This document shows, piece after piece, positions 33,960 to 45,695 of a stretch of DNA of 64,000 nucleotides. This DNA is from Silene latifolia (lineage: Eukaryota; Streptophyta; Magnoliopsida; Caryophyllales; Caryophyllaceae). The stretch spans positions 17,421,541 to 17,485,540 of the forward strand of contig NC_133537.1 in the NCBI RefSeq assembly GCF_048544455.1. The letters are read 5' to 3'. The notes below the pieces were generated by a model. That model did no database searches. It saw only the letters and a list, made by a program, of their open reading frames with translations, and was not told the origin of the DNA. Position numbers and translations under genes: made by a program. The first letter of the stretch is position 1, and every line of letters starts with the position of its first letter.

Positions 33960-34281
33960 ACATCTATGATCAATTGTCGTGGAATAATGGAACATTTTTA
34001 AACTTATGAGGCAAATCACTCTCTTCTTATGAGCAGGAACTTGTGTCACGCTTAAGAGAAAGTCTCATGTAAAACTAATAAATAAAACTTACTATGAGTA
34101 GTTATTTTAGAGAAAGTCTCAGGTAAAACTAATAAATTACATTTATGATAAAAAAAATTAAATATTTTCTTTTAAATTTGTAAAAAATGTATAGTATTAT
34201 TTAAAAACGGACTACATTTTTTCATAATTTTATCTAGCAGTTGTATTATTTAAAAGGGTAATAATTTTAGAAATTCGAACT
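33960..34281. repeat. Unassigned stretch with a 54-bp tandem duplication
   Basis: AGAGAAAGTCTC followed by a near-identical 17 bases occurs at 34055 and 34109. Otherwise nothing is seen. Confidence 0.55.
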
Positions 34282-34292
34282 CATTGCAAACA

Positions 34293-35451
34293 CAAATTGT
34301 TACATAAGGCGATCTCATACTATGAGACCAGCCCATTAACTAAAAGGCCCAAAAAATTATTTAATTTCAAAAAAAAAAGAATACGGATTATTTTGAGACA
34401 GTCCTAATTAGTCCAACTCTCATTAACCACCTCTCTCACCCTCTCAAATATTTCATTCCCCTTCCACCCAGCTCTCCATAAAATCATGGCAAAGATAGAA
34501 GTCCACCCTATAATCATTCAATATCATAACCGTTTGGCTTGCCGTGAACAACGATTGCAAATCGCATAATCCTCGTAAATATTAACCCCAAAAAGATACT
34601 GTGTAATCAACCTAAAATACTAAGTTATCAAACTAAAAAGACTCCATACTTTACACAAATAGAGAAAATTTTAAAATACTAAGTCATCAAAGAAAAATTA
34701 CTAGTCTTTAAACTAGAAATCAGACTTTGTACAAATAGAGTACAATTTAAAACACTATGTTATCAAAATAAATTTACTAGTTCTTCAACTAAAAATTATA
34801 CTTTTCAAAACATAAAGAACAGAACAAATAAAGACCATATTTTCATCAAAATCATATGAAATTTTAAAATAAAAGGTAAGTTTTGAAGTTCAGAATATTA
34901 GTTATCAAACTAAATGTTTTGGTCGAACAAATTGAGTATTTGAAGAAGAAACCAATTACTTTCAACAAAGAATGAATTGAGTATTTGAATTTAATTTAAA
35001 ACCAATTGATTTCAACTTAAAACTCAAAGTTCTCAAATATGAAAAACATGAATATGAACAAGTTAAAACAATTCGTTTTTACAACTTTAAAGCCAGGATT
35101 TTCATATTAGAATTCTAAACCTGCTTAGCTGCTTCTTGTTGTCAATGTCGCCGTAGTAGTGAGAGTTTCTTGTGCATTACTTGGTTAGAAGAAGGAGATA
35201 AGGTTGGCCAACGGAAAGAGGCGAGTAGTATCGGTGTATCACGGTGGTGTTGATGTCGGTGGCTACACATGCGATGGAGGCGAGTTTGCGAATGTGTTAG
35301 AGATAGGAAACCAGGACTATGGAGGTTGGAGGAGGAGATGTTTGATTGGGGAGAGCTTGGGTAGTTGGGTATGCTGTGTTGTTTTATATTCTAAAATGCA
35401 ATTTATTGGGTTAATTACTCCTATTGGACTCGTCCTATAGGAGAGTAGCTG
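34293..35451. mobile_element. Possible MULE-like insertion with 11-bp direct repeats
   Basis: CATTGCAAACA flanks this stretch exactly at 34282-34292 and 35452-35462. The inner ends are only weakly inverted. The inside has about 80-bp repeated words (ACTAAGTTATCAAACTAAA types, 34610-34800) and, at 35110-35440, a higher-GC part with a 78-codon frame of no known domain. Direct repeats of 9-11 bp suit MULEs. Confidence 0.45.
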
Positions 35452-35462
35452 CATTGCAAACA

Positions 35463-35662
35463 TAGAAGATAAAGGAAAACAGTCCAAACTTTAATGATAC
35501 GAAATATACTATTTTTTTGCAAAAAAAAAAAAAATCTACAATTATGAAAAACAGTGTATTAAGTAATACTCAAATCCAAAAGAAAATATTTCATTTTGTT
35601 ATGATAAATATACTATAAATTTATTAAATATGGAGTACTGCTATATATGAATACTAATAATA
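35463..35662. other. Short AT-rich spacer
   Basis: Only an A-rich run and AT-rich sequence are seen here. Confidence 0.4.
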
Positions 35663-35664
35663 TA

Positions 35665-35998
35665 CTCCCTTCATCCACTCTTTTCTTCCCTATTTCCTAA
35701 AACGGATTATTCAGGTTTTCTTCCCCTTTCTTTTTTGAGAAAGTTTTTATTAATATTATACTCCTACCTCTCTCCACTCATCAAACCCCACTATATTCTT
35801 TATTAATATTTAATTCTAATTATTCCTATCTCACTCCAATAACCAAACCCCACCCATCTCCTTTATTAATATTTAATCCTAATTATTCATGTCTCTCTCC
35901 AATTACCAAACCGCACTCATATCTTTATTAATATTATACTCCCACCCTTAATCTCCGTGCCCACTTCAAATGGGAAGAAAAGAGTGGATGAGAGGGAG
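35665..35998. mobile_element. Stowaway-like MITE, 334 bp
   Basis: Ends CTCCCTTCATCCACTC and GAGTGGATGAGAGGGAG form an inverted repeat of about 27 bp including TTTTCTTCCC, flanked by TA on both sides. Three internal copies of a TTTATTAATATT-containing unit about 62 bp apart are present. Confidence 0.85.
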
Positions 35999-36000
35999 TA

Positions 36001-37346
36001 TTATTTACTAAATTTTAAAAATAAATAAAGAATTTAAGAGATTATATTTAAGGAATAATGTTCTTACAATACATTACTTAAGAAATTCAATTTTTTTGGT
36101 TAAAACATGCCTCTTACTCTGGATTACCCAATCCTACATCAACTATATGGTGGGAATTAATTTTAAAACAACCATATGTATGGAATTATTTTTTGTTATA
36201 ACATTATGTAGGAAAACACCCGATAGTTACGCCAATTACCTATAATTAGTTGTTTTACATTAATGCTTGTGTAAAACCGGCTTACACAAGTATTAGTACA
36301 CGCTTAAAATTTAACATGTTTGGTTAAAAGATAAAATACACACGCATGTTAAATTTCTCATAAAATATTTACTCATTTTGTCTTCTTTTATATTAGGATC
36401 AATTGATGAAAACTTTAATGTTGCACTTTTTAAAACATAACAAATAAGTTTTTAAAACTTAATACCTTAATCTGCATTTCATTCACATTTTGGTACCTTA
36501 AGTGGATTTAGCCAAAAAATGGAATATTCCGGCCATTTTTTAAAGGCATGACGACGTATTTATGATGCCCTCCGTTCACATTTTCAACGTCTTCCATTCC
36601 CTCTTATAACTACAAGTTATGGTTGATTCAATCTCGACAATATTTCACATTTTTTAGGCCAATTATCTATAATGGTCAACTACTAACTAACTACTCCGTA
36701 GTTGCTATTACTTCCTACGGACTTTGTTATGTGGTTGGGAAACTTTCCCGTTATTCAAAAAAAAAAAAATTTAATGAGATGAGGTAAACCCGCATTTCGG
36801 TAATGATTTTAATGAGATGAGGTAAACCCTCATTTTATGAACATTGTCACTAATGATTTTAATGAGATGAGGTAAACCCGCATTTCGGGTTTTTTCAAAA
36901 AAAAAAAGAAATGTCTAAGCAGGATAGAGATCAGCTCTTTTACTTTTGACGGAGTCAGGATTTAAAGTTAGGGAGGTAAAATATTTTAGCAGCAACAAAC
37001 TAGTAATGTACGAGTAATAGTGTAAGCTAGTAAACCAAAATTCAAAAATTAAAATTTTTTCATTGTTTTATGGGGCAACCTTCCTTGCAAACCCATCCCT
37101 TACTAAATTTAACAATATCAGGCCATTTACACTTTTCATAACTATCTTAACTTGAAATGTTAACGACTAATCTTTTAGTAGATTTTTCTTAATTAAGGTT
37201 TTCTATGGTATGACAGATCAAAGAAAATAATTAAAAGTCCAATTATAAACAGTTATAATTGAATTTTATCCCAACAATTTGATTTTTTTTTCGTAGTTTA
37301 CAATTAGACACTTAATTACTGGTCTAGTTAGCTCATAAGTTGTGGT
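36001..37346. repeat. AT-rich stretch with a three-copy repeat at 36768-36890
   Basis: TTTAATGAGATGAGGTAAAC occurs three times with CCGCATTTCGG or CCTCATTTTA after it (36768-36890), followed by a T-rich and A-rich run. The rest is AT-rich with no supported gene. Confidence 0.6.
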
Positions 37347-37946
37347 CATCTGCTCAGGGGCGAACCCAGGATTTTAAACTTGGAGTAGCGAATTTTTGAA
37401 ACTTTAAGGTCTTATAATTATCGATACACAGGTTACCTTACTTATATATAACTTCACTGTATTTTTAGCGACATTATTATCCTTTAAATCAAAAGAAAAA
37501 CTTTGTATTACAGAGACGATGAAAAAAAATTTATAGTCTTTAATAGAAAGCGCAGAAGATTCTACCATAGTATGATCGTTTGAAAAAAAAAAACAATTAA
37601 AAGCTAAGTAGAAAAATTACAATTTAAAGACACATTTTTGTTTACATTTTTTTTATTTACTTAGTGGAGGAATAATAGAGTTAATCATAAGTATATATTA
37701 AAAGGATAAAAGATTAATAATGGGATAACAATCTAAATGATAGAGCAGGAAAATTAAAAATGCAAAAAATGCTACAAAGAAGGCTTGAACACAGGCTACC
37801 TAACTAAATAACTACAGCATTTGCCGCTAGGCTCACTAAGGCTTATATGACAATTATATGCACTGGTTTTTACTTAACTAAAGCAGATATTTGGGGTTGC
37901 AGACGGCAAACATTCTTACTTATATTTTTCAGTTTGGGGTAGCATT

Positions 37947-38174
37947 TGTTAAAGTTAAATCAAATGATTCTCATAATCCTTCCTAATCTTCTATTATTTG
38001 CATATATTACATTGTACTCCGTATCTTTTAGTGTTGTTCTCTCCTATAATTAAGTTAATAAAATTGTATAATGTAGGCATGTAGGTATAGGTTGATTCTC
38101 GTCCTCTTGTATAAATACCTATGCTTGTAATGGTTGTAATTAACACATTAATAAAACTATTTCTAAATCTTACA
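37947..38174 (+). repeat. 5' LTR of the Ale-like copia
   Basis: Starts TGTTAAAG, ends CTTACA, with TATAAATACC near 38110. Compared with the 3' LTR (42353-42564) it has extra short segments (TACTCCG region and ATGGTTGT region). Confidence 0.88.
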
Positions 38175-38274
38175 TGGTATCAAGATATTCATCGATCCTA
38201 ATACTCGTTCTTGTCGCTACTATCACCACACTCGGTGCATCCATGGCATCCCCCAATTCCCTATCCATTTTCCT

Positions 38275-38959
38275 AACTGCACCAAACTCACCGGCACCAA
38301 CTATCTTTCATGGCAGTTTCAAATTACCCGTCTTCTCCAAGGTTATGGCATTTTCTCCTTTCTCGACGGCACTTGTGCACCACCCCCCAAAACCATCACA
38401 CCCATGTCCTCTCCCGCCGATGCTAAAATTGCTGAAAAACCGACTCCCATCCCAAATCCGGCATACAACACATGGTTTCGTCAAGATCAATTGATACTTG
38501 GCGCGATCGCCGGTACCCTTGATTATACCGTCTCCCCCATTCTCCTTGGCACAACCACATCAAATGATGCGTGAAAAACCCTTGCCACCACGTACGTATG
38601 CGAATCCCTCCCGGGGTCACATATTACAAATCAAGGACCGTTTCAATAATATTATCCTTGGTGATAAAACCATCTCCAATTACGTGTTTTCAATTAAGGC
38701 GTGTACGGATCAACTTGCTCAACTTGGCAAAACCGTGGACGCCGAGGACATTACCTTGAAAATTATCCATGGCCTAAACCAACCTCTTTACAAACCGGTT
38801 ATTGATGCTGTGAGGGTTCGAGATACACCAATATCATTCGATGCCTTCCATGGAAAACTCATCCAACACGAATTGACCGTCAAAAATAAAACCCCGATCA
38901 CCACCTTCCCTCCCTCAACTCACGCTGCCAACACTCGTCCTTACTCCCACCAAAACTAA
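38275..38959 (+). pseudogene. Copia gag, Ale-like, broken
   Basis: The N-terminal part, from about 38275, holds a TNYLSWQFQI-type segment typical of Ale gag. After a TGA in place of a Trp codon near 38572 and a small insertion, the frame at 38498-38959 continues with DRFNNIILGDKTISNYV and ends in a low-complexity tail. No zinc knuckle is seen. Gag would form the virus-like particle. Confidence 0.75.
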
Positions 38960-39510
38960 TAACCGCGCTACTATTCCTCTTCTCGTCCAACCCACCAAAC
39001 CACTCAGAACAACCAAACCCATGGCATTCTGCTCACCCTTACCCATCCACCTAAGCCATTTAAAGGGAAATGCCATGATTGCCATGAACAGGGCCATGTC
39101 ACGGGTGATTATCCCGACTTCAAACGCCTTTATCCAAATGTTAATTTTCCACCACCACCCTCGAAAAATAACAACAACCGTCCCTACGCCCACACTGCCA
39201 CCACGACTAACCCCACCCCATCGTCCTATCTCTATCTCACCACATCTCTAATGACTTAAACACCCTCTCATTTCACTCACCTTATGATAGACCCGATAAT
39301 CTCATAATTGGAGACGGATCCTCACTTCCGATCACACACCATGGTTCTTTCTCTATCTCTACGCCTTCTCATTCTCTTCTCTTTAATAATATTTTAGTTG
39401 TTGCCACTATTTCTTGCAAACTCTTATCCCTCTCACAATTTTGTCGAGACAATAACGCCATTGCTTTATTCTCACCATCTTCTTTTTGCTTTAAGGAAAC
39501 CTCGACGGGA

Positions 39511-40221
39511 GTGGTCCTTCTACAAGGTAAATTCCATGACGGCACCTACGAGTGGCGTCCTCCACCTCCCACTGTTTTCACGGCCCAAGCTTCCTCCTTC
39601 AACTCGCGGCGTCACGCTCTTGGACACCCATCCAAAGTTGTCCTTCAATTTCTTAATCGCAAATTTAATTTTCACATTTCTGATTTTTCTTATTGTACTG
39701 CGTGTTTAACAAATAAAAGCACCAAACTTCTATTCTCGGTTTCAACTCTTAACTCAAATGCCTCTTTAGATCTTATTTTCTCTGATGTATGGACCGCTCC
39801 TCTCTTATCTCATGATTCTCTCAAATATTATGTAATTTTTGTTGATCACTTCACTCGTTACGTATGGCTATACCCCGTCAAAAACAAATCCGATACACTT
39901 ATCACCTTCCAGCGATTGAAAGCAATAATTGAAAAATATTTTCAAAAACCCATTCGTCAATTTTATTCAGATAATGGTGGTGAATACGTAAAAATGAACC
40001 CATACCTACTTAATAATGGTATCACGCATCTAACCTCTCCCCCCACACACCCGAACACAACAGCTTCGCGGAGCGTCGCCACCGTCACATTGTTGAAACG
40101 GGCCACTCCCTTCTTACCCTTGCTCAAATGCCCCCATCTTTTGGCCATATGCCTTCACCACGGCGGCTTACCTCATCAATCGTCTCCCTACATCTACACT
40201 CCAAAATCAATCCCCGTATGA
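39511..40221 (+). pseudogene. Copia integrase, Ale-like, broken
   Basis: The pre-integrase zinc region is decayed (RHALGHPS, then CTACLTNKS). The core has D in SDVWTAP and D in YSDNGGEY; the catalytic Glu region is lost in this frame after a frameshift near 40050. The sequence goes on in another frame to 40128 and beyond. Confidence 0.8.
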
Positions 40222-41795
40222 AAAATTACACAATCAATCACCTAACTATCGCAAACTTCACCCATTCGATTCCTTATGCCTTCCATGGTTACGACCTTGC
40301 TCTACTCACAAACACGGTCCCAAGTCCATGCCTTGCGTTTTTGTTGGATACTCCAATAATCAAAGCGTTTATCTATGTCTTGATTCGAAAACTAATCGAG
40401 TCTACACTTCCCGTCACATTCACTTTGTTGATTCCGAATTTCCTTATACATCACTCGCTCGTTTCACCTCCTCGCCAAGTCATATCCCCATCGACAAATA
40501 GTGCACCCTCTCAGTATCTCTTCTTCTCCAATCCGATCCTACCACCCTCACACCTACTGTCACTCCTCCTGAAAACCCCTCCACCACCCAACCAGCCTCC
40601 ACCACTTCCCAACCTAACACTGACCTCGTCATTGACCCACACATCACCTCGCCTGCTACCACTTTGGCCACAAGTACCACTCCCTCTCGTTCTGTCTCAA
40701 CACCTATCTCCCATACCCCTAATTCACTCTCACCACACCCCACTTTATCTACCCCTACCACCACTTCCGCCTCTCCCCATCCCCCCACCTCCTTCATCCC
40801 CACGTCGACATGTTACCCGATTATCGAATAATATAGTCAAACTCAATCCTAAATATGCCAAACTAGCCGTTTCTCCATATCCTTATTTAACTCCCACCAC
40901 CATCAAACAAGCACTCATCGATCCTCAATGGCGTGCCGCCATGATCGAAGAACACCAAGCCTTAATTCGGAACAATACATGGACTCTTGTTCCTCGTCAT
41001 CTAGCCCAAAATATCATTGAATGCAAATGGGTATACCGAGTCAAATACAATCCCTATGGTAGCCTCAAGCAACACAAAGCTTGCCTCGTCGCCAAAGGAT
41101 TCCATCAACGTCTAGGTATTAACTACTCCGAAACATTCAGCCCCGTCATAAAACCAACCACCATTCGAATTGACAGTGTTTTCAAGGACCAACCGCCGGG
41201 CTTCATTAATCCTGAAAACCCCTCCTATGTTTGTCAACTAACGAAAGCCATTTATGGCCTCAAACAAGCACCGCGGGCTTGGTACACAAAACTATGTACC
41301 TTCCTTCTTGAGTATGGTTTTCGAAACTCTCTATCTGACCCATCGTTATTTGTTCTACACACCAACAGTGTTCAACTCTATGTCCTAGTCTATGTCGATG
41401 ACATAATCATCACTAGTCCTGACACACGACTCATCACACAATTCCTCACCACCATCTCTAATAAGTTTTTGCTCAAAGACTTAGGTTCACTTTCCTATTT
41501 TCCAGGAGTTGAAGTCACACCCACGGTCACTAGTCTACACCTCAATCAAACAAATACTTATTTGACTTACTACACAAATTCAATTTCCATGAATGTAATC
41601 CTGCCCCGACACCTATGCTTCCATATCCTTCTCTCTTCAAACAACCAGAAAAACCCATTGAAAACGAGTCTAACTACCGCGCCATCATTGGCAGTCTACA
41701 ATATCTATCCCTCACTCGACCCGACATCGCATACCCGGTCAATAAACTCGCTCAATTTCTTAATCATCCCACACTTGATCACTGTTCATCTCTAA
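40128..41795 (+). pseudogene. Copia linker and reverse transcriptase, Ale-like, with internal deletion
   Basis: A Pro/Ser/Thr-rich linker (first about 220 residues) is followed by reverse transcriptase ([44 protein letters not shown]). Between SPVIKPTTIRI and QPPGFINPE about 30 residues are missing, including the block with the first catalytic Asp (normally LDVNNAFL-like). The enzyme would be inactive even without frameshifts. The end of the ORF runs out of frame. Confidence 0.82.
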
Positions 41796-42332
41796 AACGT
41801 CTTCTTTGCTATTTAAATGGCACTCTACACTATGGTATTCATCTCCACAAATCGTCCCCACTGTGTCTCCACGCCTATTGTGATGCCGACTAGGGCGGTG
41901 ACTCAGATGACTACGTCTTCACAAGTGGGTACCTTGTCTATCTCGGAAAAACATCCGATCTCATGGGCATACAAAAACCAAAAGGCTCTCTCTCGGTCTT
42001 CCACCAAGGCTGAATTTTGTGCTATCGCAGACACAACTTCGAAACTTCTCTGGCTACGATCGCTTCTTACTGAACTTGGTATCAATATGCTCACTCTTCC
42101 TGCAATCTATTGTGACAACCTAAGTGCAACCCACTACTCTGCAAATCTAGTATTTCACACTCGTATGAAACATCTCGCTCTCTCCTTTCACTTCTTCAAG
42201 CAACAGGTGCAAATTGGTACCATTCGAATTCAACACATCAATGGCTCGGATCAACTTGCTGATGCTCTTACAAAGCCTCTTCATAAGCCCCGTTTTCTTG
42301 AGCTTATTTCCAAGATCGGACTACGTCGATGA
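41615..42332 (+). pseudogene. Copia RNase H, Ale-like, with nonsense mutation
   Basis: Two same-frame or neighbouring frames: 41615-41893 ends in CDAD at a TAG (41891), where a Trp is expected; 41817-42332 goes on with STKAEFCAIAD, IYCDNLSATH and DQLADALTKPL, the usual C-terminal half of copia RNase H. Confidence 0.82.
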
Positions 42333-42352
42333 CCGTCCATCTTACGCGGGAA

Positions 42353-42564
42353 GGTTAAAGATAAATCAAATGATTCTCATAATCCTTCCTAATCTTCTAT
42401 TATTTGCATATATTACATTGTATCTTTTAGTGTTATTCTCTCCTATAATTAAGCTAATCAAATCGTGTAATATAGGCATGTGTGTATAGGTTGATTCTCG
42501 TCCTCTTGTATAAATACCTGTGCTTGTAATTAACACATTAATAAAACTACTTCTAAATCTTACA
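42353..42564 (+). repeat. 3' LTR of the Ale-like copia
   Basis: 212 bp, starts GGTTAAAG (TG mutated to GG), ends CTTACA, followed by GCATT. Preceded by the short purine tract CGCGGGAAG. Confidence 0.88.
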
Positions 42565-42611
42565 GCATTTGCCACCCTTTGCTCCTACGTAGTTTCGCCC
42601 CTGCATCTGCT

Positions 42612-43033
42612 TAGTCACCTGATGGACCCCGAGGAAATAAATATGCTTGACACTCAAAAGTATGGGCTAAGTATGTAGTTTTAAAGCCTAGGAAAGTGGT
42701 CGTGCGAGGTTCTGATAACAAATGGCTTTGCTAACGCTCTAGTTGGTGTTGGTATTGGTATTATAGAGCTAGCAAAACATATTAGGTCGTGTTGGATTTT
42801 CTGGATTTATGTTCGTGATATTTAATGGTCGTTAACATTTCAACATCAACTCTATCCACACGCAAATGGGTTTGAGGATTATACAAATGGAGGAGATCAA
42901 GAGAGACAGGCCATTTGACGTGATAAGTGTAATACACCTAAATTTCCAATGTGTGTTTAATATATTTGTTATCTTTAATTAATAATGTTGGTGGTTCTTT
43001 TGACCTAAATGGTGTCCTTTGGGTAGTTTGGGT
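42612..43033. other. Unassigned, probably gypsy internal remnant
   Basis: No ORF with a domain. It leads without a break into the hairpin and purine tract before the LTR at 43072, so it is most likely the 3' end of a gypsy element. Confidence 0.4.
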
Positions 43034-43071
43034 GAACTTCGGGGACGAAGTTCTTTTTAAGGAGAGAAGAC
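43034..43071 (+). promoter_or_regulatory. Hairpin plus polypurine tract before an LTR, copy 3
   Basis: The same GAACTTCG-GGGA-CGAAGTTC hairpin (43034-43053) and a purine tract (AAGGAGAGAAGA) as at 5099-5136, directly before TGTAATACCC. Confidence 0.8.
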
Positions 43072-43169
43072 TGTAATACCCGGTAATTTAATATCATGGT
43101 TAGTAGCTAGTCTAGATGGAAATGTGTTTCATAAATAATACGAAGTAATTGGGTATTTTATATTTTATA

Positions 43170-43365
43170 CTTCCTCCAATTTCATTTATTGTTCCTCTTT
43201 CCCTTTCCATCCACTTTTCTAATTGTTCCCTCTTTCCTTTTTTTGGACAACTTGTGTGGTTCAAAATCAATTTCATGTGGGGTCATGTGTATTCTGTGGT
43301 CCAAATTGATTCCCTTATTTCTTATGACAAAAACAAAGGGGAACAATAAATGAAATTGGAGGGAG
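43170..43365. mobile_element. Stowaway-like MITE, 196 bp
   Basis: Ends CTTCCTCCAATTTCATTTAT and ATAAATGAAATTGGAGGGAG are inverted repeats, flanked by TA (43168-43169 and 43366-43367). Confidence 0.85.
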
Positions 43366-43516
43366 TATTTTATATTTATAAATAGTATTTACGATTTAAT
43401 GAATATGTCGTGAGACGGAAAATAATAATAAAATAATGGATGATAAAGGGAAGACGAGTTGGGCCGAGTAATATGCTTGTAATATGGTAGTAATAATAAT
43501 ACTAGTAATTTTATCT

Positions 43517-43627
<111 letters not shown>

Positions 43628-44237
43628 TAGTAATAATAATAATAGTATATAATATCGTTTCCTAATACCTTTCTATGTGACATACCCTACTACTATAAAT
43701 AGGAGACATAAGCCTTATATTGACCTTATTCTTTCCTAAAAATCTGAATAATTCATAAGGGGGGAGATATAGAAGAAAGAAGATGGAGAATTAGATTTAA
43801 TTATCGTCTCAAGGTAAGCCCGTCTTATAAAACAATGTATTGATTTTTTAATTGCTATAACTCGTAAACTAGACCACCGTAGGACTAACTAAGACCTTGA
43901 CCATGACCATGGACCACCAGGGTGTGACGGGACCCATCATTGACCACCGTTGACCGACGGGAAGGAGGTTGTTATTAGGGTCTTTCGTTGGTGGCTGGGT
44001 GTGTTTGTATCGTGGGTTATATGAGTTTTTTACCCTTGTTTCGTGTGACCCAGACCTGACTGAGACTGGGGTTGGTATATGGGTGAAGGGTCTACTATAT
44101 TGGGTGGTCGAGGGTGGCGTTTTGTGCGGTGGTTGGCCGAAAAACGCAAAACAGGGGAGGTGTTGGGTTTTGTTGCAACCGTCTTCAAGTAACTGTCGTG
44201 GCCTATGTAGTGGTGTCGAGGGGACAAGGATACCATC

Positions 44238-45506
44238 TGTTAGAACGCTTTTTGTTGATGATGACAAACCTACTCTAATCTTGCCTTAAGATGTTTTATT
44301 TCAGGATTTAGTCCACTCTCCGAATCAAGAGATTATCAAGTGATTATGGTCAAAACGTGTTGAACAAGCAACCCAAGAATTGTGTCGTAATAGAGAGTCA
44401 CCTAATGTAAAGGTAAAAGAATGTGGTACTAAGGCAACAGTAAGCAGGACTGTTGTTGAACAACAGTCTGCTTGCTAAGGAAACAGTCTGCCAGACCGTT
44501 GCTTCAACTCGTGTCACTTGGAAGAAGTCTTCATTTTCAAAATGTTCATATTTCGAAAATAAAAACTTCTATTTTGAAATACACATTTCTGATATTTGAA
44601 TCTTGTAAAAGGTTATTGTTTAAGAAAAGGATATTCTATTGGCATCTTTTAAAAGGTCTTAACTCAAAATGGCAATAATTTTTATGTTGGCTTTTAGAAA
44701 GAAGAACTTGTTTCTTTCCAAATTTGTTTCTCTAAAATGTCCTCACTTGATTGTCCATCTTACCTTGACTGATTTTCAAAAGCCCCTTCAAGATAGTAAC
44801 AAAGCTCCTTTTCTCTTTTAACCTTTGGAAGAATGCTCTATTTTGTGCTAACTTGGGCAAGTCAAAATTATTTGTTTTCTACCTCTTGTCTTGACTTCTA
44901 AACCCTAGTTTGCTTCCCTATAAAAGGAGCACTCTTCTCCTTCATTTTCTTAAGACTTTTTCCAGAGAATTTTCAAAGTGTTTTGCAAACTTGTTTTTAA
45001 GAACTCAAAGCTTTTTACTTCATTTGCAAAATATTTCTAAGTCTTCCATGTATGATCTTCACTACCGTTGCCTTAAGTATTACATTCTCTTGCCTAGAAT
45101 CGATTGATCTATAAGTTGTCCTTATCAATTCTTTCATAGAATCAGTTTGAGGAAACTTGATCTTTGTAATCATTCTGTAAGAGTCTTAAGTTTCTAGACG
45201 GAGTAGTCTTGAGACTTGTGTCGCAACCGGAGTAGGTTGTTGGTCCTTTTATTTGTAAGTGTCTAAGTAGTCGGAGTAGATCACTTAAACTTATTAATAA
45301 AAGAAGATTGGACGTAGGCCTTTAGGAGTTGGCCGAACCAATTCAAAAGCATCGTGTTAATCTTTGTTATTTTAATTTCCGCTGCATTTTCATTACTCGA
45401 TTGTTAATCCTCGTTTTATTTAACAACAGTCGCTGATACTGTTGCTTTTGGTCAGTAGCCTTCTCTCATGAGCTAAGACATACAAGCAACAGTCAGATCA
45501 ACCGTT
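44238..45506 (+). repeat. 5' LTR of the SIRE-like copia, lacking its true end
   Basis: Starts TGTTAGAACG. It matches 50644-51917 with about 13 differences; several of these fall in CAACAGTC-type motifs. A TATA box (CTATAAAAGG) lies near 44918. Confidence 0.92.
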
Positions 45507-45695
45507 GCTCTGATACCAATTGAAGAGTTTAGGATTCAAGTACCTAAGAGGGGGAGGGGGTGAATTAGGTACTATTTTAAAAATTTCAACTTAGTCTTTA
45601 TTGAATTAAAGCAAGTTGGTTGATAATATGAAGAACAAATGGATACATCAAGTAATATTGATTCATTAAGAGTGTATCACGATGTTTAAGAAGAA
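45507..45695 (-). repeat. Inverted LTR end with primer-binding site
   Basis: On the minus strand 45695-45521 equals 51928-52101 (the last 175 bp of the LTR), followed by ATT and TGGTATCAGAGC (45518-45507), the tRNA-iMet site. So the LTR terminus and primer-binding site are flipped. The left junction is at ACCGTTGC, part of the element's own repeated motif; the right junction is inside integrase coding sequence. Confidence 0.93.

Larger units (their letters stand above)
37947..42564 (+). mobile_element. Ale/Retrofit-like Ty1/copia element, TSD GCATT, decayed
   Basis: Short LTRs at 37947-38174 (228 bp) and 42353-42564 (212 bp), flanked by GCATT at 37942-37946 and 42565-42569. The primer-binding site TGGTATCAAGAT follows the 5' LTR. 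Gene order is copia. LTRs differ by several indels and substitutions, so it is older than the other copias here. Gag and pol carry many frameshifts and stops. Confidence 0.9.
37355..42603. mobile_element. hAT-like non-autonomous element, TSD CATCTGCT, split by a copia
   Basis: Ends CAGGGGCGAA and TTCGCCCCTG are perfect 10-bp inverted repeats, flanked by the 8-bp direct repeat CATCTGCT at 37347-37354 and 42604-42611, the duplication length of hAT transposases. Without the nested copia it is about 0.63 kb and has no transposase. Confidence 0.85.

Noticed and set aside
35204..35440. 78-codon frame in a higher-GC stretch
   Set aside because: No domain, inside a putative TIR element; noted only as cargo.
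40480..40803. Minus-strand Val/Gly-rich frame
   Set aside because: Shadow of the Pro/Ser-rich copia linker on the plus strand.
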